NCBI RefSeq assembly: GCF_000620305.1
Contig: NZ_JHVU01000031.1
Span: 1 to 49,446, forward strand
Direction: 5' to 3'
DNA: 49,446 nucleotides
Origin: Desulfitibacter alkalitolerans DSM 16504
Lineage (GTDB): Bacteria; Bacillota; DSM-16504; Desulfitibacterales; Desulfitibacteraceae
The translations under genes were made by a program, and so were the position numbers. The notes beneath the pieces were generated by a model, which was not told where the DNA came from, did not search any database, and was given only the letters and a program-made list of their open reading frames with translations. Shown here in pieces: positions 1 through 7,608 of this stretch. Positions within the stretch are counted from its first letter, which is position 1, and each line of letters starts with the position of its first letter.

Positions 1-139
1 CTCTTAATGTCTTTTCTTCTCTAAGTCCAAGGATAATTACTGGTACTGGACTGGATGTGTGGGCTGTATGGGGTGTGCCTTTTTCTTCTTCAACCGTTGC
101 TGCTGGGTTGTCGCCTTTAATGATGACTACTATTTTTAC
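1..139 (-). pseudogene. Remnant of a phosphoglycerate-mutase-like gene (3' part, runs off the window)
   Basis: Directly after pgk, the minus strand reads open without any ATG, GTG or usable TTG start. The translation contains GTPHTAHTSSPVPVII, which resembles the C-terminal block of cofactor-independent phosphoglycerate mutase (GpmI; usual form PHTAHTTNPVPFI). In intact GpmI this block is preceded by a metal-binding ADHGN motif about 10 residues upstream. Here the aligned residues read KGDNP, so the Asp and His ligands are gone. The N-terminal 400 or so residues and tpiA, which normally stand between pgk and gpmI, are absent. I infer an internal deletion of a gap-pgk-tpi-gpmI operon followed by decay. 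Related alkaline-phosphatase-fold families have a similar block, so the parent family is likely but not certain. Confidence 0.55.
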
Positions 140-1317
140 TTATCCTTAAGGGCGGCCACTCCAGGCAGCACCTTTCCTTCTAAAAATTCTAATGAAGCTC
201 CTCCACCTGTAGAAATATGATAAATAGAGTGGGCAACGCCAACCTTTTCCACAGCTGCTACTGAGTCTCCACCACCTATGATGGTTTTACCTTCACATTC
301 TGCCATGGCTTTTGCAACCACCTCTGTTCCCCTTGCAAATTTATCTATTTCAAATACTCCCATTGGTCCATTCCAGAGTACAAGGGCTGAGTTTCTTATG
401 ATCTGGGCAAAGGCTTCTGCTGATGCCGGACCTATGTCAAGTGCTTTATAGCCTTCTGGCACATCCCCCCGTATTACCTGGGTTTGGGCTTCTTCGTTCA
501 TTTCTTGTGCTATGACCATGTCTACTGGCAACAGGAGGTTAACCCCAAGGGTATTAGCTTTTTCTTCTATTGCCTTTGCCAGCTCCAGCTTGTCTTCTTC
601 TACTAAGGAATCAGCCATATTAACTCCTCTTGACTTCAGGAAGGTGTTGGCCATGCCCCCTCCTATTATGAGGTTATCTACTTTGTTTACAAGGTTTTCT
701 AAGACTGCTATTTTGTCTGATACTTTTGCTCCTCCTATTATTGCTGTGAAGGGCCGGGCCGGGGTTTCTAATGCTTCTGTTAAAACTGACAATTCTTTTT
801 CAAGGAGTAGTCCGGCTACTGCCGGTATGTATTCTGCTACTCCTACTGTGGAGGAGTGGGCCCTGTGGGCTGCTCCAAAGGCATCATTGACAAATACTTC
901 TCCAAGGGCTGCTAATTCTTTTGATAGCTCCTTATCATTTTTCGTTTCTCCTGGGTAAAAGCGTGTGTTTTCCAACAGAAGTATTTCTCCACTTTTTAAT
1001 TCTTTTGCCATTTGCTTTGTTTCCTGTGATGTGCAATCCTTAGCTTGTTTTACTTCTTTATGTAATAGTTCAGATAGCCTTTTTGCTACTGGTTCCATGC
1101 TGTATTTTGCTTCATATTTTCCTTCTGGTCTTCCCAGGTGGGACATTAGTATGATTCTACAGCCCTGGTCCATGAGGTATTGTATTGTGGACAGGGCTGC
1201 TCTGATTCTTGTGTCATCTGTGACGTTTCTTTGGGAATCTAATGGCACGTTAAAGTCAACTCTTACTAGTACGCTTTTTTCTTTTAGGTCAATGTCTTTT
1301 ATAGTTGCCTTGTTCAT
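136..1317 (-). CDS. pgk: Phosphoglycerate kinase
   Basis: This cytoplasmic enzyme transfers phosphate from 1,3-bisphosphoglycerate to ADP, the first ATP-forming step of glycolysis. The 393-residue product has the usual length. It starts MNKATIKDID, followed by the substrate-binding VRVDFNVP segment, SHLGRP, and near the C-terminus the nucleotide-binding IGGGDSVAAVEK and STGGGASLEFLEGK. The ATG at 1317 was chosen because AGGAGG lies just upstream. The open frame runs further upstream through the repeat-bearing spacer but has no family similarity there. gap lies 150 bases upstream on the same strand, so the two probably share a transcript. The gene after it is broken. Confidence 0.97.
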   Translation of the reverse strand: MNKATIKDIDLKEKSVLVRVDFNVPLDSQRNVTDDTRIRAALSTIQYLMDQGCRIILMSHLGRPEGKYEAKYSMEPVAKRLSELLHKEVKQAKDCTSQETKQMAKELKSGEILLLENTRFYPGETKNDKELSKELAALGEVFVNDAFGAAHRAHSSTVGVAEYIPAVAGLLLEKELSVLTEALETPARPFTAIIGGAKVSDKIAVLENLVNKVDNLIIGGGMANTFLKSRGVNMADSLVEEDKLELAKAIEEKANTLGVNLLLPVDMVIAQEMNEEAQTQVIRGDVPEGYKALDIGPASAEAFAQIIRNSALVLWNGPMGVFEIDKFARGTEVVAKAMAECEGKTIIGGGDSVAAVEKVGVAHSIYHISTGGGASLEFLEGKVLPGVAALKDK

Positions 1318-1447
1318 TAATATTTTACCTCCTAGTGATAATTGGGTTTTGCAACTATCCAGGTACGAAAACTTACTGTTTAGGTACAGGGTCATATGGT
1401 CTTTGGTAAATGGAAACACCGTCTTGTTCTTTAAAATACCAGCCAGC

Positions 1448-1465
1448 GGAACCGTCCCCCCGGTT
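1448..1465 (-). repeat. Dispersed GAACCGTCCC-type repeat, copy 1
   Basis: The plus strand reads GAACCGTCCCCCCGGTT just one base from the gap stop codon. AACCG and CGGTT can pair. Two further copies of the 17-base core (GAACCGTCCCYCYGGTT) lie at 8580-8596 and 21564-21580. All three are in the same orientation, just downstream of a minus-strand stop codon. This looks like a short dispersed palindromic element. Confidence 0.7.
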
Positions 1466-1466
1466 G

Positions 1467-2465
1467 TTATTTCATCATGTATTTGGCCAGGTCTACTACT
1501 CTGCAGGAGTATCCCCATTCATTGTCGTACCAGGCAAGGACTTTAACCTGGGTGGATTCCATGACCATTGTGGATAGGCCGTCTATTATGGAGGATAGTT
1601 GGCTGCCGTTATAGTCTTTTGATACTAAGGGCAGCATGTTGAAGTCTAATATGCCCTTCATTGGTCCCTTTGCTGCTTCTTCTAAGGCTTTGTTTACTTC
1701 TTCTACGTTTGTTGGCTTTTCTACTTCTACTACCAGGTCTACTACTGATACGTTTGCTGTTGGTACCCTCATGGCAAAGCCGTTTAGTTTTCCTTTTAGT
1801 TCTGGTAGTACTAAACCTACTGCCTTGGCTGCTCCTGTTGTGGTTGGTATGATTGATAAGCCGCAGGCTCTTGCTCTTCTTAGGTCTTTATGGGCCTGGT
1901 CCAGGTTTCTCTGGTCATTGGTGTAGGCATGTACTGTTGTCATTACTCCGTATTTTATTTTGAAGTTATCATGCAGCACCTTGGCTACCGGAGCCAAACA
2001 GTTTGTTGTGCAGGATGCGTTGGATACTATTTTATGGTTGTCAGGGTCATAGATTCCTTCGTTTACTCCCATTACTATGGTTGCGTCTTCGTTTTTAGCC
2101 GGTGCTGAGATGATAACCTTTTTTGCTCCGCCGTCCAGGTGGGCCTTGGCTTTTTTGGCATCTGTGAATACGCCTGTGGATTCTACCACCACGTCTACTC
2201 CTAATTCTCCCCAGGGGATTTGTGCGGGGTCTTTTTCTGCATAGACCTTAACTGGCTTGCCGTTTACTAGAAATGAGCCTTCTCCTACTTCTACTTCTGC
2301 ATCCCATACTCCATGTACTGAATCGTACTTGAGCAGATGGGCATTGGTTTCTGCGTCTGTTAGGTCATTTACTGCTACTACTTCTACCATGGGATCTTTT
2401 TCTGCTATTCTGTGTACAAGTCTACCTATTCTTCCAAATCCATTAATACCGATTTTAATTGTCAT
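1467..2465 (-). CDS. gap: Glyceraldehyde-3-phosphate dehydrogenase, type I
   Basis: This enzyme oxidises glyceraldehyde 3-phosphate to 1,3-bisphosphoglycerate with NAD and feeds Pgk directly. The 332-residue product begins with the Rossmann motif INGFGRIGR, has the Asp at about residue 34 (VAVNDLTD) typical of NAD-preferring enzymes, and the catalytic Cys at about 152 in [12 protein letters not shown]. The C-terminal [15 protein letters not shown] is intact. The ATG at 2465 is preferred over a TTG three codons upstream because GGGAG stands nine bases before the ATG but touches the TTG. A terminator-like hairpin sits in the leader at 2506-2555. Confidence 0.97.
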   Translation of the reverse strand: MTIKIGINGFGRIGRLVHRIAEKDPMVEVVAVNDLTDAETNAHLLKYDSVHGVWDAEVEVGEGSFLVNGKPVKVYAEKDPAQIPWGELGVDVVVESTGVFTDAKKAKAHLDGGAKKVIISAPAKNEDATIVMGVNEGIYDPDNHKIVSNASCTTNCLAPVAKVLHDNFKIKYGVMTTVHAYTNDQRNLDQAHKDLRRARACGLSIIPTTTGAAKAVGLVLPELKGKLNGFAMRVPTANVSVVDLVVEVEKPTNVEEVNKALEEAAKGPMKGILDFNMLPLVSKDYNGSQLSSIIDGLSTMVMESTQVKVLAWYDNEWGYSCRVVDLAKYMMK

Positions 2466-2505
2466 TGCTTGCAACTCCCTTCGTATTTTTTATTGTTTTT
2501 ACAAT

Positions 2506-2555
2506 ATAAAAAACCACGATGAAAACACCTGGCCCAAGCCAGCTTTTTCACGTGG
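2506..2555 (-). terminator. Intrinsic terminator or attenuator in the gap leader
   Basis: On the minus strand, CCACG-TGAAAA-CTGGC pairs with GCCAG-TTTTCA-CGTGG across a short loop, with small bulges, and is followed at once by TTTTTTAT. It lies between the glpP-like gene and gap, about 40 bases before the gap start. It may simply end the upstream transcript. A conditional role before gap is also possible. A TTGACT -35-like box (2597-2602) lies upstream, but its -10 is poor. Confidence 0.7.
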
Positions 2556-2717
2556 TAGTCTCGTCATTTTCTCTAACCACTAATATCAAGTTTTTCAGTC
2601 AATTGTATTGTACATACATTTACTGCATTTTTCAATAGATATTATTTTGTTTTATGATTAGGATTTAAGTAGTATTAATTAAGCTTATTATTTCTTTATA
2701 TGGACTTGTTTTGGTTA

Positions 2718-3311
2718 CTAAAGGTTCCATAAGGTTCTGAGACTGGTAGTAATGGCGCAGAAACCATTGTCTAATACTTGAGCTGCTTCCTCTTCTGTTC
2801 TAACAAGGCCTCCAGCAAGCACTGGTACCCCAAGCTCGCTAATTATATCCTCCAGATAATATTTGGGCAAATAGGCAGGCATAACCTCTATAGCATGGGG
2901 TTTGGCCACCTTGGCCATGCTGATACCTGTTTTTACTGCTTCACTATCTACAGCAAATATCCTTTGGACAGCTAAGATACCCTCTTTTTTTGCTGCCTTT
3001 ATTAATGGTACTTTAGTGGTGATAATACCCTGCACACCAATGGCCTTTGCTAAAAACTTTATTCCTACAGCGTCTTTGCCCAGCCCTTCTATTAAATCCA
3101 AATGAACAAAAACCGTCTTGCCCTTATTGTCTGCCCCGGCCACTATCTTTTTCAGCTGAAAGATATCGCAGTTTAGAACAAAAATAGTTTTTATTTTATC
3201 ATGATTTAGCACTTCGGGTATATCATCCATACGCCGAACACAGGCCACTACTTTCTGCCCTTTAATAACTTCTATAAAAGTGTTTGACTCAAAACCCTTT
3301 TCTTTATCCAC
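2718..3311 (-). CDS. glpP: GlpP-family RNA-binding antiterminator
   Basis: GlpP proteins bind nascent leader RNA when glycerol 3-phosphate is present and prevent early termination, classically ahead of glpD or glpFK. The 197-residue product has a TIM-barrel-like pattern with the family blocks VFVHLDLIEGLGKD, GIITTKVPLIKAAKKEG, VQRIFAVDS, IEVMPAYLP and VLAGGLVRTEEEAAQVL. The GTG at 3311 was chosen because AGGAG stands ten bases before it. An upstream TTG (3332) would place the Shine-Dalgarno inside the gene. No glycerol gene is in the window. The next gene is gap, whose leader carries a terminator, so a non-classical target is possible (inference). Confidence 0.85.
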   Translation of the reverse strand: MDKEKGFESNTFIEVIKGQKVVACVRRMDDIPEVLNHDKIKTIFVLNCDIFQLKKIVAGADNKGKTVFVHLDLIEGLGKDAVGIKFLAKAIGVQGIITTKVPLIKAAKKEGILAVQRIFAVDSEAVKTGISMAKVAKPHAIEVMPAYLPKYYLEDIISELGVPVLAGGLVRTEEEAAQVLDNGFCAITTSLRTLWNL

Positions 3312-3369
3312 AATTTTTCCGCTCCTTTCCAATAAGATAACATATAGTTAGGTTTTTTAATAGTAAAAT

Positions 3370-3387
3370 CCCCAGCAAATACTGGGG
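3370..3387 (-). terminator. Hairpin after kdgK
   Basis: CCCCAG and CTGGGG pair across a six-base loop in the gap between kdgK and the glpP-like gene. Only a loose T-rich stretch (ATTTTACTATT) follows on the minus strand, so termination strength is uncertain. Confidence 0.5.
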
Positions 3388-3443
3388 TTCTTACTATTGT
3401 ATAGAAAGGAGGAGGATTTTGCTTTCATCTAATTATCTTTGTC

Positions 3444-4466
3444 TTACCGCTGAACCCTACCTGAGCCGTCACCTTTCATTAGGGTTTCTACCTCTTCTTT
3501 AGTTACCAGGTTAAAGTCGCCTGGGATGGTATGCTTCAGTGCCGAGGCAGCAACTGCAAACTCCAGGCTGTCCTGGGGACCCATTTCAGTTAAAAGACCA
3601 TATATTAAACCACCTGCAAAGGAGTCACCACCACCAACCCTGTCTACAATATGGATATTGTAATGTTTGGACCAGTAAGACTTGTTATTAGAATAGAGCA
3701 TTGCCGACCAGCCATTTACTGAGGCTGAATGACTTTCTCTTAAAGTAATTGCTGCACATTTAAAGTTAAACCTCTCACAGAGCTGCTTGGCCACATCTTC
3801 GTAGGCAGCATGGTCTAACTCACCCCTGGTAACATCTGTTTCTGCTGCTTTAATGCCAAAGACCACTTCTGCATCCTCTTCGTTACCAATACAAACATCC
3901 ACATATTCCATTAAACCTGCCATGACCTGTCCGGCTTTTTCGGGACTCCAGAGCTTCTTCCTGTAATTCAAATCTACAGATACTGTAACTCCCATTGCTT
4001 TGGCGGCCTTACAGGCCTCCAGTGTCACCTGGGCCATCTGGTCACTTAAGGCTGGAGTAATACCTGTAAAGTGAAACCAGTCACAGTTTTTAAATATCTC
4101 CTGCCAGTTAAAGTCAGCCGCTGTTGCTTCCGCAATTGCTGACCCGGCTCTATCATAGATAACCTTGGAGGGTCTCTGGGATGCCCCTGTTTCTAAGAAA
4201 TAAATTCCCAACCTGCTGCCGCCTCTAGCTATATATGTAGTATCTACTCCATATCTTCTTAGAGCATTAACTGCACTCTGGCCAATTTCATTTTTAGGCA
4301 CCTTGGTTACAAAGCTGGCATCCAAACCAAAATTGGCTAAAGAAATGCTAACATTTGCCTCTCCTCCGGCATAGCACACGTCAAAGCTATCACATTGAAC
4401 AAATCTTTGGTATCCAGGAGTGGATAGACGCAGCATAATTTCTCCAAATGTCACTACTTTTTTCAT
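3444..4466 (-). CDS. kdgK: 2-keto-3-deoxygluconate kinase (PfkB/ribokinase family)
   Basis: The product is predicted to phosphorylate 2-keto-3-deoxygluconate (KDG) to KDPG with ATP in pectin, hexuronate or Entner-Doudoroff-type sugar acid use. The 340 residues carry the PfkB signature: N-terminal FGEIMLRLS, the first glycine-rich block YAGGEANVSISLANFG, and the C-terminal anion-hole/catalytic block DRVGGGDSFAGGLIYG with its Asp. SVDLNYRKKLW is typical of KDG kinases. It starts at an ATG behind GGGGGTC and lies 80 bases after kdgA, which makes the aldolase for its product. The two most likely form one transcript. Confidence 0.92.
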   Translation of the reverse strand: MKKVVTFGEIMLRLSTPGYQRFVQCDSFDVCYAGGEANVSISLANFGLDASFVTKVPKNEIGQSAVNALRRYGVDTTYIARGGSRLGIYFLETGASQRPSKVIYDRAGSAIAEATAADFNWQEIFKNCDWFHFTGITPALSDQMAQVTLEACKAAKAMGVTVSVDLNYRKKLWSPEKAGQVMAGLMEYVDVCIGNEEDAEVVFGIKAAETDVTRGELDHAAYEDVAKQLCERFNFKCAAITLRESHSASVNGWSAMLYSNNKSYWSKHYNIHIVDRVGGGDSFAGGLIYGLLTEMGPQDSLEFAVAASALKHTIPGDFNLVTKEEVETLMKGDGSGRVQR

Positions 4467-4546
4467 ATTGTACAGACCCCCTGTTTAGTAAATTTAAAAA
4501 ATTATTAAGAGATAAATTAAGATAAATATATGACTTAAAGATAAGA

Positions 4547-5194
4547 TTATAAGCTTCTGGCTTCCCTGATTTTTTCTACAAATTGTTTAGCAGTTTCAGT
4601 TACTTTTAAATAGTCTCCAGTTTTTGCTCCAGATGTCAGCTCACTTCCCACACCAACTGCAACACAACCATTTTCTATCCATACATGAACGTTATTAAGG
4701 CTTACACCACCTGTAGGCATGATATTGGCCTGGGGCAGGGGTCCCTTAACCGCCTTGACAAATTCTGGTCCCAAACTGTTGCCTGGAAATAGCTTTACAA
4801 TGTCCGCCCCGGCTTCCATGGCAGTGATAATTTCATTTATTGTCATGCAGCCTGGGAAATATGGTATTTGATATCTATTACATAATTTAGCAGTTTCAAG
4901 ATCAAATGCAGGACTAACTATAAACTCTGCACCTGCTAGAATGGCAATCCTTGCTGTATGACTATCCAGGACTGTACCTGCCCCTAGTATTAAAGAACTG
5001 CCTGAAAAGTCCTTTTTCAATGTCTCAATGGCCTTGTCTGCTCGTGGAGTAGTAAAGGTAACCTCAATAGCTGAAACTCCACCTTCAAGACAGGCTTCAG
5101 ATGTCTTGGCAGCTTTTTCCGGACTATCTGCCCTGATAACTGCAACTACCCCCGCTGAAATAACTTTTTGCATAATATTAATTTTAGGAAGCAC
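4547..5194 (-). CDS. kdgA: KDPG aldolase (2-dehydro-3-deoxyphosphogluconate aldolase)
   Basis: This class I aldolase splits KDPG into pyruvate and glyceraldehyde 3-phosphate. The 215 residues match the usual 205-215. Visible landmarks are VVAVIRADSPEKA, AIEVTFTTP with the catalytic Glu, GAGTVLD, FIVSPAFD, the FPGCMT segment, the Schiff-base Lys in DIVKLFPGNSLGP, and MPTGGVSLNNV in the phosphate site. The start is GTG at 5194, seven bases after AGGAGG. It has a near-consensus promoter with repeated operator sequences just upstream (5235-5271) and precedes kdgK. Its products enter the lower glycolysis encoded next door by gap and pgk. Confidence 0.95.
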   Translation of the reverse strand: MLPKINIMQKVISAGVVAVIRADSPEKAAKTSEACLEGGVSAIEVTFTTPRADKAIETLKKDFSGSSLILGAGTVLDSHTARIAILAGAEFIVSPAFDLETAKLCNRYQIPYFPGCMTINEIITAMEAGADIVKLFPGNSLGPEFVKAVKGPLPQANIMPTGGVSLNNVHVWIENGCVAVGVGSELTSGAKTGDYLKVTETAKQFVEKIREARSL

Positions 5195-5234
5195 TGGAAT
5201 TCCTCCTTTTAAAGATTTATAGGGACTAGATTAA

Positions 5235-5271
5235 TTAGTTTCATTATATGGTATTTAGTTTCATTAGTCAA
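5235..5271 (-). promoter_or_regulatory. kdgA promoter with direct-repeat operator
   Basis: On the minus strand a TTGACT box (5266-5271), a 17-base spacer and a perfect TATAAT (5243-5248) form a strong sigma-A promoter. The 12-base word TTAGTTTCATTA (plus strand) occurs exactly twice, at 5235-5246 and 5255-5266, 20 bases apart. One copy covers the -10 and the other fills the spacer beside the -35. Its GAAAC/GTTTC core matches half-sites known for KdgR-type IclR regulators. The adjacent iclR-type gene is the likely repressor. Confidence 0.8.
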
Positions 5272-5292
5272 AACAAAAATTAACCCGGCACA

Positions 5293-6054
5293 TTATTTTC
5301 TATAGCCGAGCTCATTGGATATTTGTTCACTTGTCTCTATAAGAAGTTTGGCAAAGCTTTGCATTTTCTCGCCGGTTATCCTGGAGGTTGGTCCCGATAT
5401 ACTAATGGCAGCATTGGGAGCCCCGGTGTAATCAAAAATGGCTGTTCCAATGCAGGTTACCCCTAACTCATTCTCTTCCTTATCTACTGCATAGCCCTGT
5501 GCTTTAACTAGTTCTAGCTCTTTCATTAAGTCATCTAAATCTGTTATTGTGTTAGGTGTATTCTTATTAATTGTACTCTTTTCCCATATTTCCATTATTT
5601 CTGAAGGTGATAGGCTGGCTAATATAGCCTTTCCTACTGCGGTACAATACATGGGGCTTTTCATGCCGATATATGAATGCATACGAATGGTATTTAAGGT
5701 TTCTGCTTTATATACATATATTACTTCCGCACCCTCTGGCACAACTAAATGTATAACTTCATTTGTTTTATCATTAAGAGTTGATATATGGTGTTTGGCA
5801 GCTGAAACAATATCCATGCTTTTTATTTTTTTACTTCCCAACTCAAATAATTTAAAGGTAAGCTGATATTTGCTAGTTTCTAAATTCTGTTTGACATATC
5901 CATTTTGCATTAGAGAACCTAATAAACGGTGAACAGTGCTTTTATGAAGATTTGTTATTGCAGATATTTCTGTTATTCTTAACCCATCTGGATAATCAGA
6001 CAATACTTCAAGGATGGTCAAGGCTCTTTCTACAGTTTGTACAGCTTCACTCAC
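5293..6054 (-). CDS. kdgR: IclR-family transcriptional regulator, probably KdgR-type
   Basis: The 253-residue product has an N-terminal winged helix (about residues 1-70: VERALTILEVLSDYPDGLRITEIS, then HKSTVHRLLGSL as recognition helix) and a C-terminal effector domain (about 80-250) ending in the family blocks AVGKAILASL, ELGVTCIGTAIFD and AAISISGPTSRIT. Such proteins usually repress sugar-acid genes until an intermediate such as KDG or KDPG binds. The GTG at 6054 sits behind AAGGGA. It lies directly upstream of kdgA-kdgK on the same strand, with a repeated operator-like word in between. The target assignment is inferred from position. Confidence 0.85.
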   Translation of the reverse strand: MSEAVQTVERALTILEVLSDYPDGLRITEISAITNLHKSTVHRLLGSLMQNGYVKQNLETSKYQLTFKLFELGSKKIKSMDIVSAAKHHISTLNDKTNEVIHLVVPEGAEVIYVYKAETLNTIRMHSYIGMKSPMYCTAVGKAILASLSPSEIMEIWEKSTINKNTPNTITDLDDLMKELELVKAQGYAVDKEENELGVTCIGTAIFDYTGAPNAAISISGPTSRITGEKMQSFAKLLIETSEQISNELGYRK

Positions 6055-6151
6055 AGCCAGATCCCTTCTTTCGGTTTCTGTTTTAATCTACTTCTTGCTA
6101 ATTTTTTATGTCAACCACTGCTGGCATTCCCAGGGGCACTACTAGTCTAGA

Positions 6152-6172
6152 GCCCTGCATTTTGAGCAGGGC
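6152..6172 (-). terminator. Stem-loop between the cDPGS-like gene and the IclR gene
   Basis: GCCCTGC and GCAGGGC form a perfect seven-pair stem with a seven-base loop. No T-run follows on the minus strand, so it could be a weak or factor-dependent terminator or simply a 3'-end hairpin. Confidence 0.4.
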
Positions 6173-6196
6173 CCTTAACATTTTTGACTATGATGG

Positions 6197-7513
6197 TTAT
6201 AGATTTAATTTTTGGCGTAAGAGGCCCTCTAGATTTGGCTCTCCAATTTCCTGAAGCTCGTAACGAACTCTTATTGCCGGCTTTTCAATATTTATTAGAC
6301 GTCTGAGGTCTATTGGTGTTCCTATTACAACCACATCAGCCTCAGCTTTTGCTATTGTTTCTTCAAGTTCCTCCCTTTGCTCCTTGCCATAACCCATGGC
6401 AGGAAGAATATTTGATAAATGACTATACGCATTAAAGGTTTCTCGTATGCTGCCCTGTGCATAGGGTCTTGGATCAACCAGTTCAGCTGCACCATATTTG
6501 CGCGCTGCAATGGCACCTGCACCGTAGGTCATGTCCCCGTGGGTCAAGGTTGGGCCATCTTCAACTACAAGAACCTTCTTGCCACTAAGAATTCCATAGT
6601 TTTCTACAAAAATGGGTGATGCAGCATCAACAATTACTGCATTTGGATTGGTGCTGCGAATGTTGCTGCGAACCTTTTCAACATTTTCAAGGGAGCTTGT
6701 TTCAATTTTATTAATTATAACAATATCTGCCATTCTTAGGTTTGCTTCACCTGGATGGTAATTCAACTCATCTCCTGGTCTATGAGGATCCACAAGGGTT
6801 ATGTGGACATCTGGTTTGAAAAATGGCAAATCGTTATTTCCCCCATCCCAAAGAACTACATCTGCCTCTTTTTGAGCTTGATCAAGTATTTGCTGGTAGT
6901 CAACCCCTGCATATACAACGAAGCCTTGTGCTAAATGAGGTTCATATTCTTCTCTTTCTTCAATAGTACAATTATGCTTGTCTAGATCCTCATATGAAGC
7001 GAAACGCTGACAGGCCTGCTTTTCAAGATCTCCATAAGGCATGGGGTGACGTACAACTACTACTTTTTTGCCTAGCTCCTTTAGCACCTTTGCAACCCTA
7101 CGTGTAGTTTGGCTTTTGCCCACTCCTGTTCGAACAGCACAAACTGCTACAATTGGAACACTGCTTTTAAGCATAGTTGTGTCAGGTCCCATTAAGCGAA
7201 AATCAGCTCCTGCTGCTAAAACGGTAGATGCCTTTGCCATAACAGTATTATGGGATACATCACTATAAGCAAATACTACCTGATTAACTTCATATTCCTT
7301 AATCAATGAAACTAGATCCTTCTCATCATAGATTGGTATGCCTTGAGGATATAGTTCTCCTGCCAGGGAAGCTGGATACCTTCTGCCATCAATATTTGGA
7401 ATTTGTGTAGCTGTAAATGCTGCTACCTCATAGTTGCTGTTATTTCTAAAATAAGTGTTAAAGTTATGAAAGTCTCTTCCAGCCGCCCCCATTATTATTA
7501 CCTTTTGTTTCAT
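6197..7513 (-). CDS. Cyclic 2,3-diphosphoglycerate synthetase-family NTPase
   Basis: The 438-residue product resembles the archaeal cDPG synthetase family, which makes cyclic 2,3-diphosphoglycerate from 2,3-diphosphoglycerate with ATP. Bacterial members have no established role. An N-terminal Rossmann-like part (IIMGAAGRDFHNFNTYFR) leads to a P-loop at about residues 130-142 (AVRTGVGKSQTTRR), a Walker-B-like VLWDGGNND, DPHRPGDE, and a GTPase-like VIINKIET. The ATG at 7513 follows AAAGGAG by seven bases. An upstream in-frame ATG at 7555 has no comparable site. It is 95 bases downstream of menA on the same strand. The family call is firm, the reaction is not. Confidence 0.8.
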   Translation of the reverse strand: MKQKVIIMGAAGRDFHNFNTYFRNNSNYEVAAFTATQIPNIDGRRYPASLAGELYPQGIPIYDEKDLVSLIKEYEVNQVVFAYSDVSHNTVMAKASTVLAAGADFRLMGPDTTMLKSSVPIVAVCAVRTGVGKSQTTRRVAKVLKELGKKVVVVRHPMPYGDLEKQACQRFASYEDLDKHNCTIEEREEYEPHLAQGFVVYAGVDYQQILDQAQKEADVVLWDGGNNDLPFFKPDVHITLVDPHRPGDELNYHPGEANLRMADIVIINKIETSSLENVEKVRSNIRSTNPNAVIVDAASPIFVENYGILSGKKVLVVEDGPTLTHGDMTYGAGAIAARKYGAAELVDPRPYAQGSIRETFNAYSHLSNILPAMGYGKEQREELEETIAKAEADVVVIGTPIDLRRLINIEKPAIRVRYELQEIGEPNLEGLLRQKLNL

Positions 7514-7608
7514 TATGAGACTCCTTTCTAAAATAGGAAAATATATGTATTCCAAACTATTTTAATATATTTTTGTTATTATTTAAATAAGCCAAAAGCT
7601 ATTTGTTT

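Noticed and set aside
1318-1518. 67-codon in-frame extension of pgk
   Set aside because: The extension translates the intergenic repeat, lacks family similarity and overlaps the gap 3' end. The AGGAGG-backed ATG at 1317 gives the normal enzyme.
512-1546. Long plus-strand frames opposite pgk and gap
   Set aside because: They mirror the codon pattern of real minus-strand genes and show no ribosome sites or family motifs.
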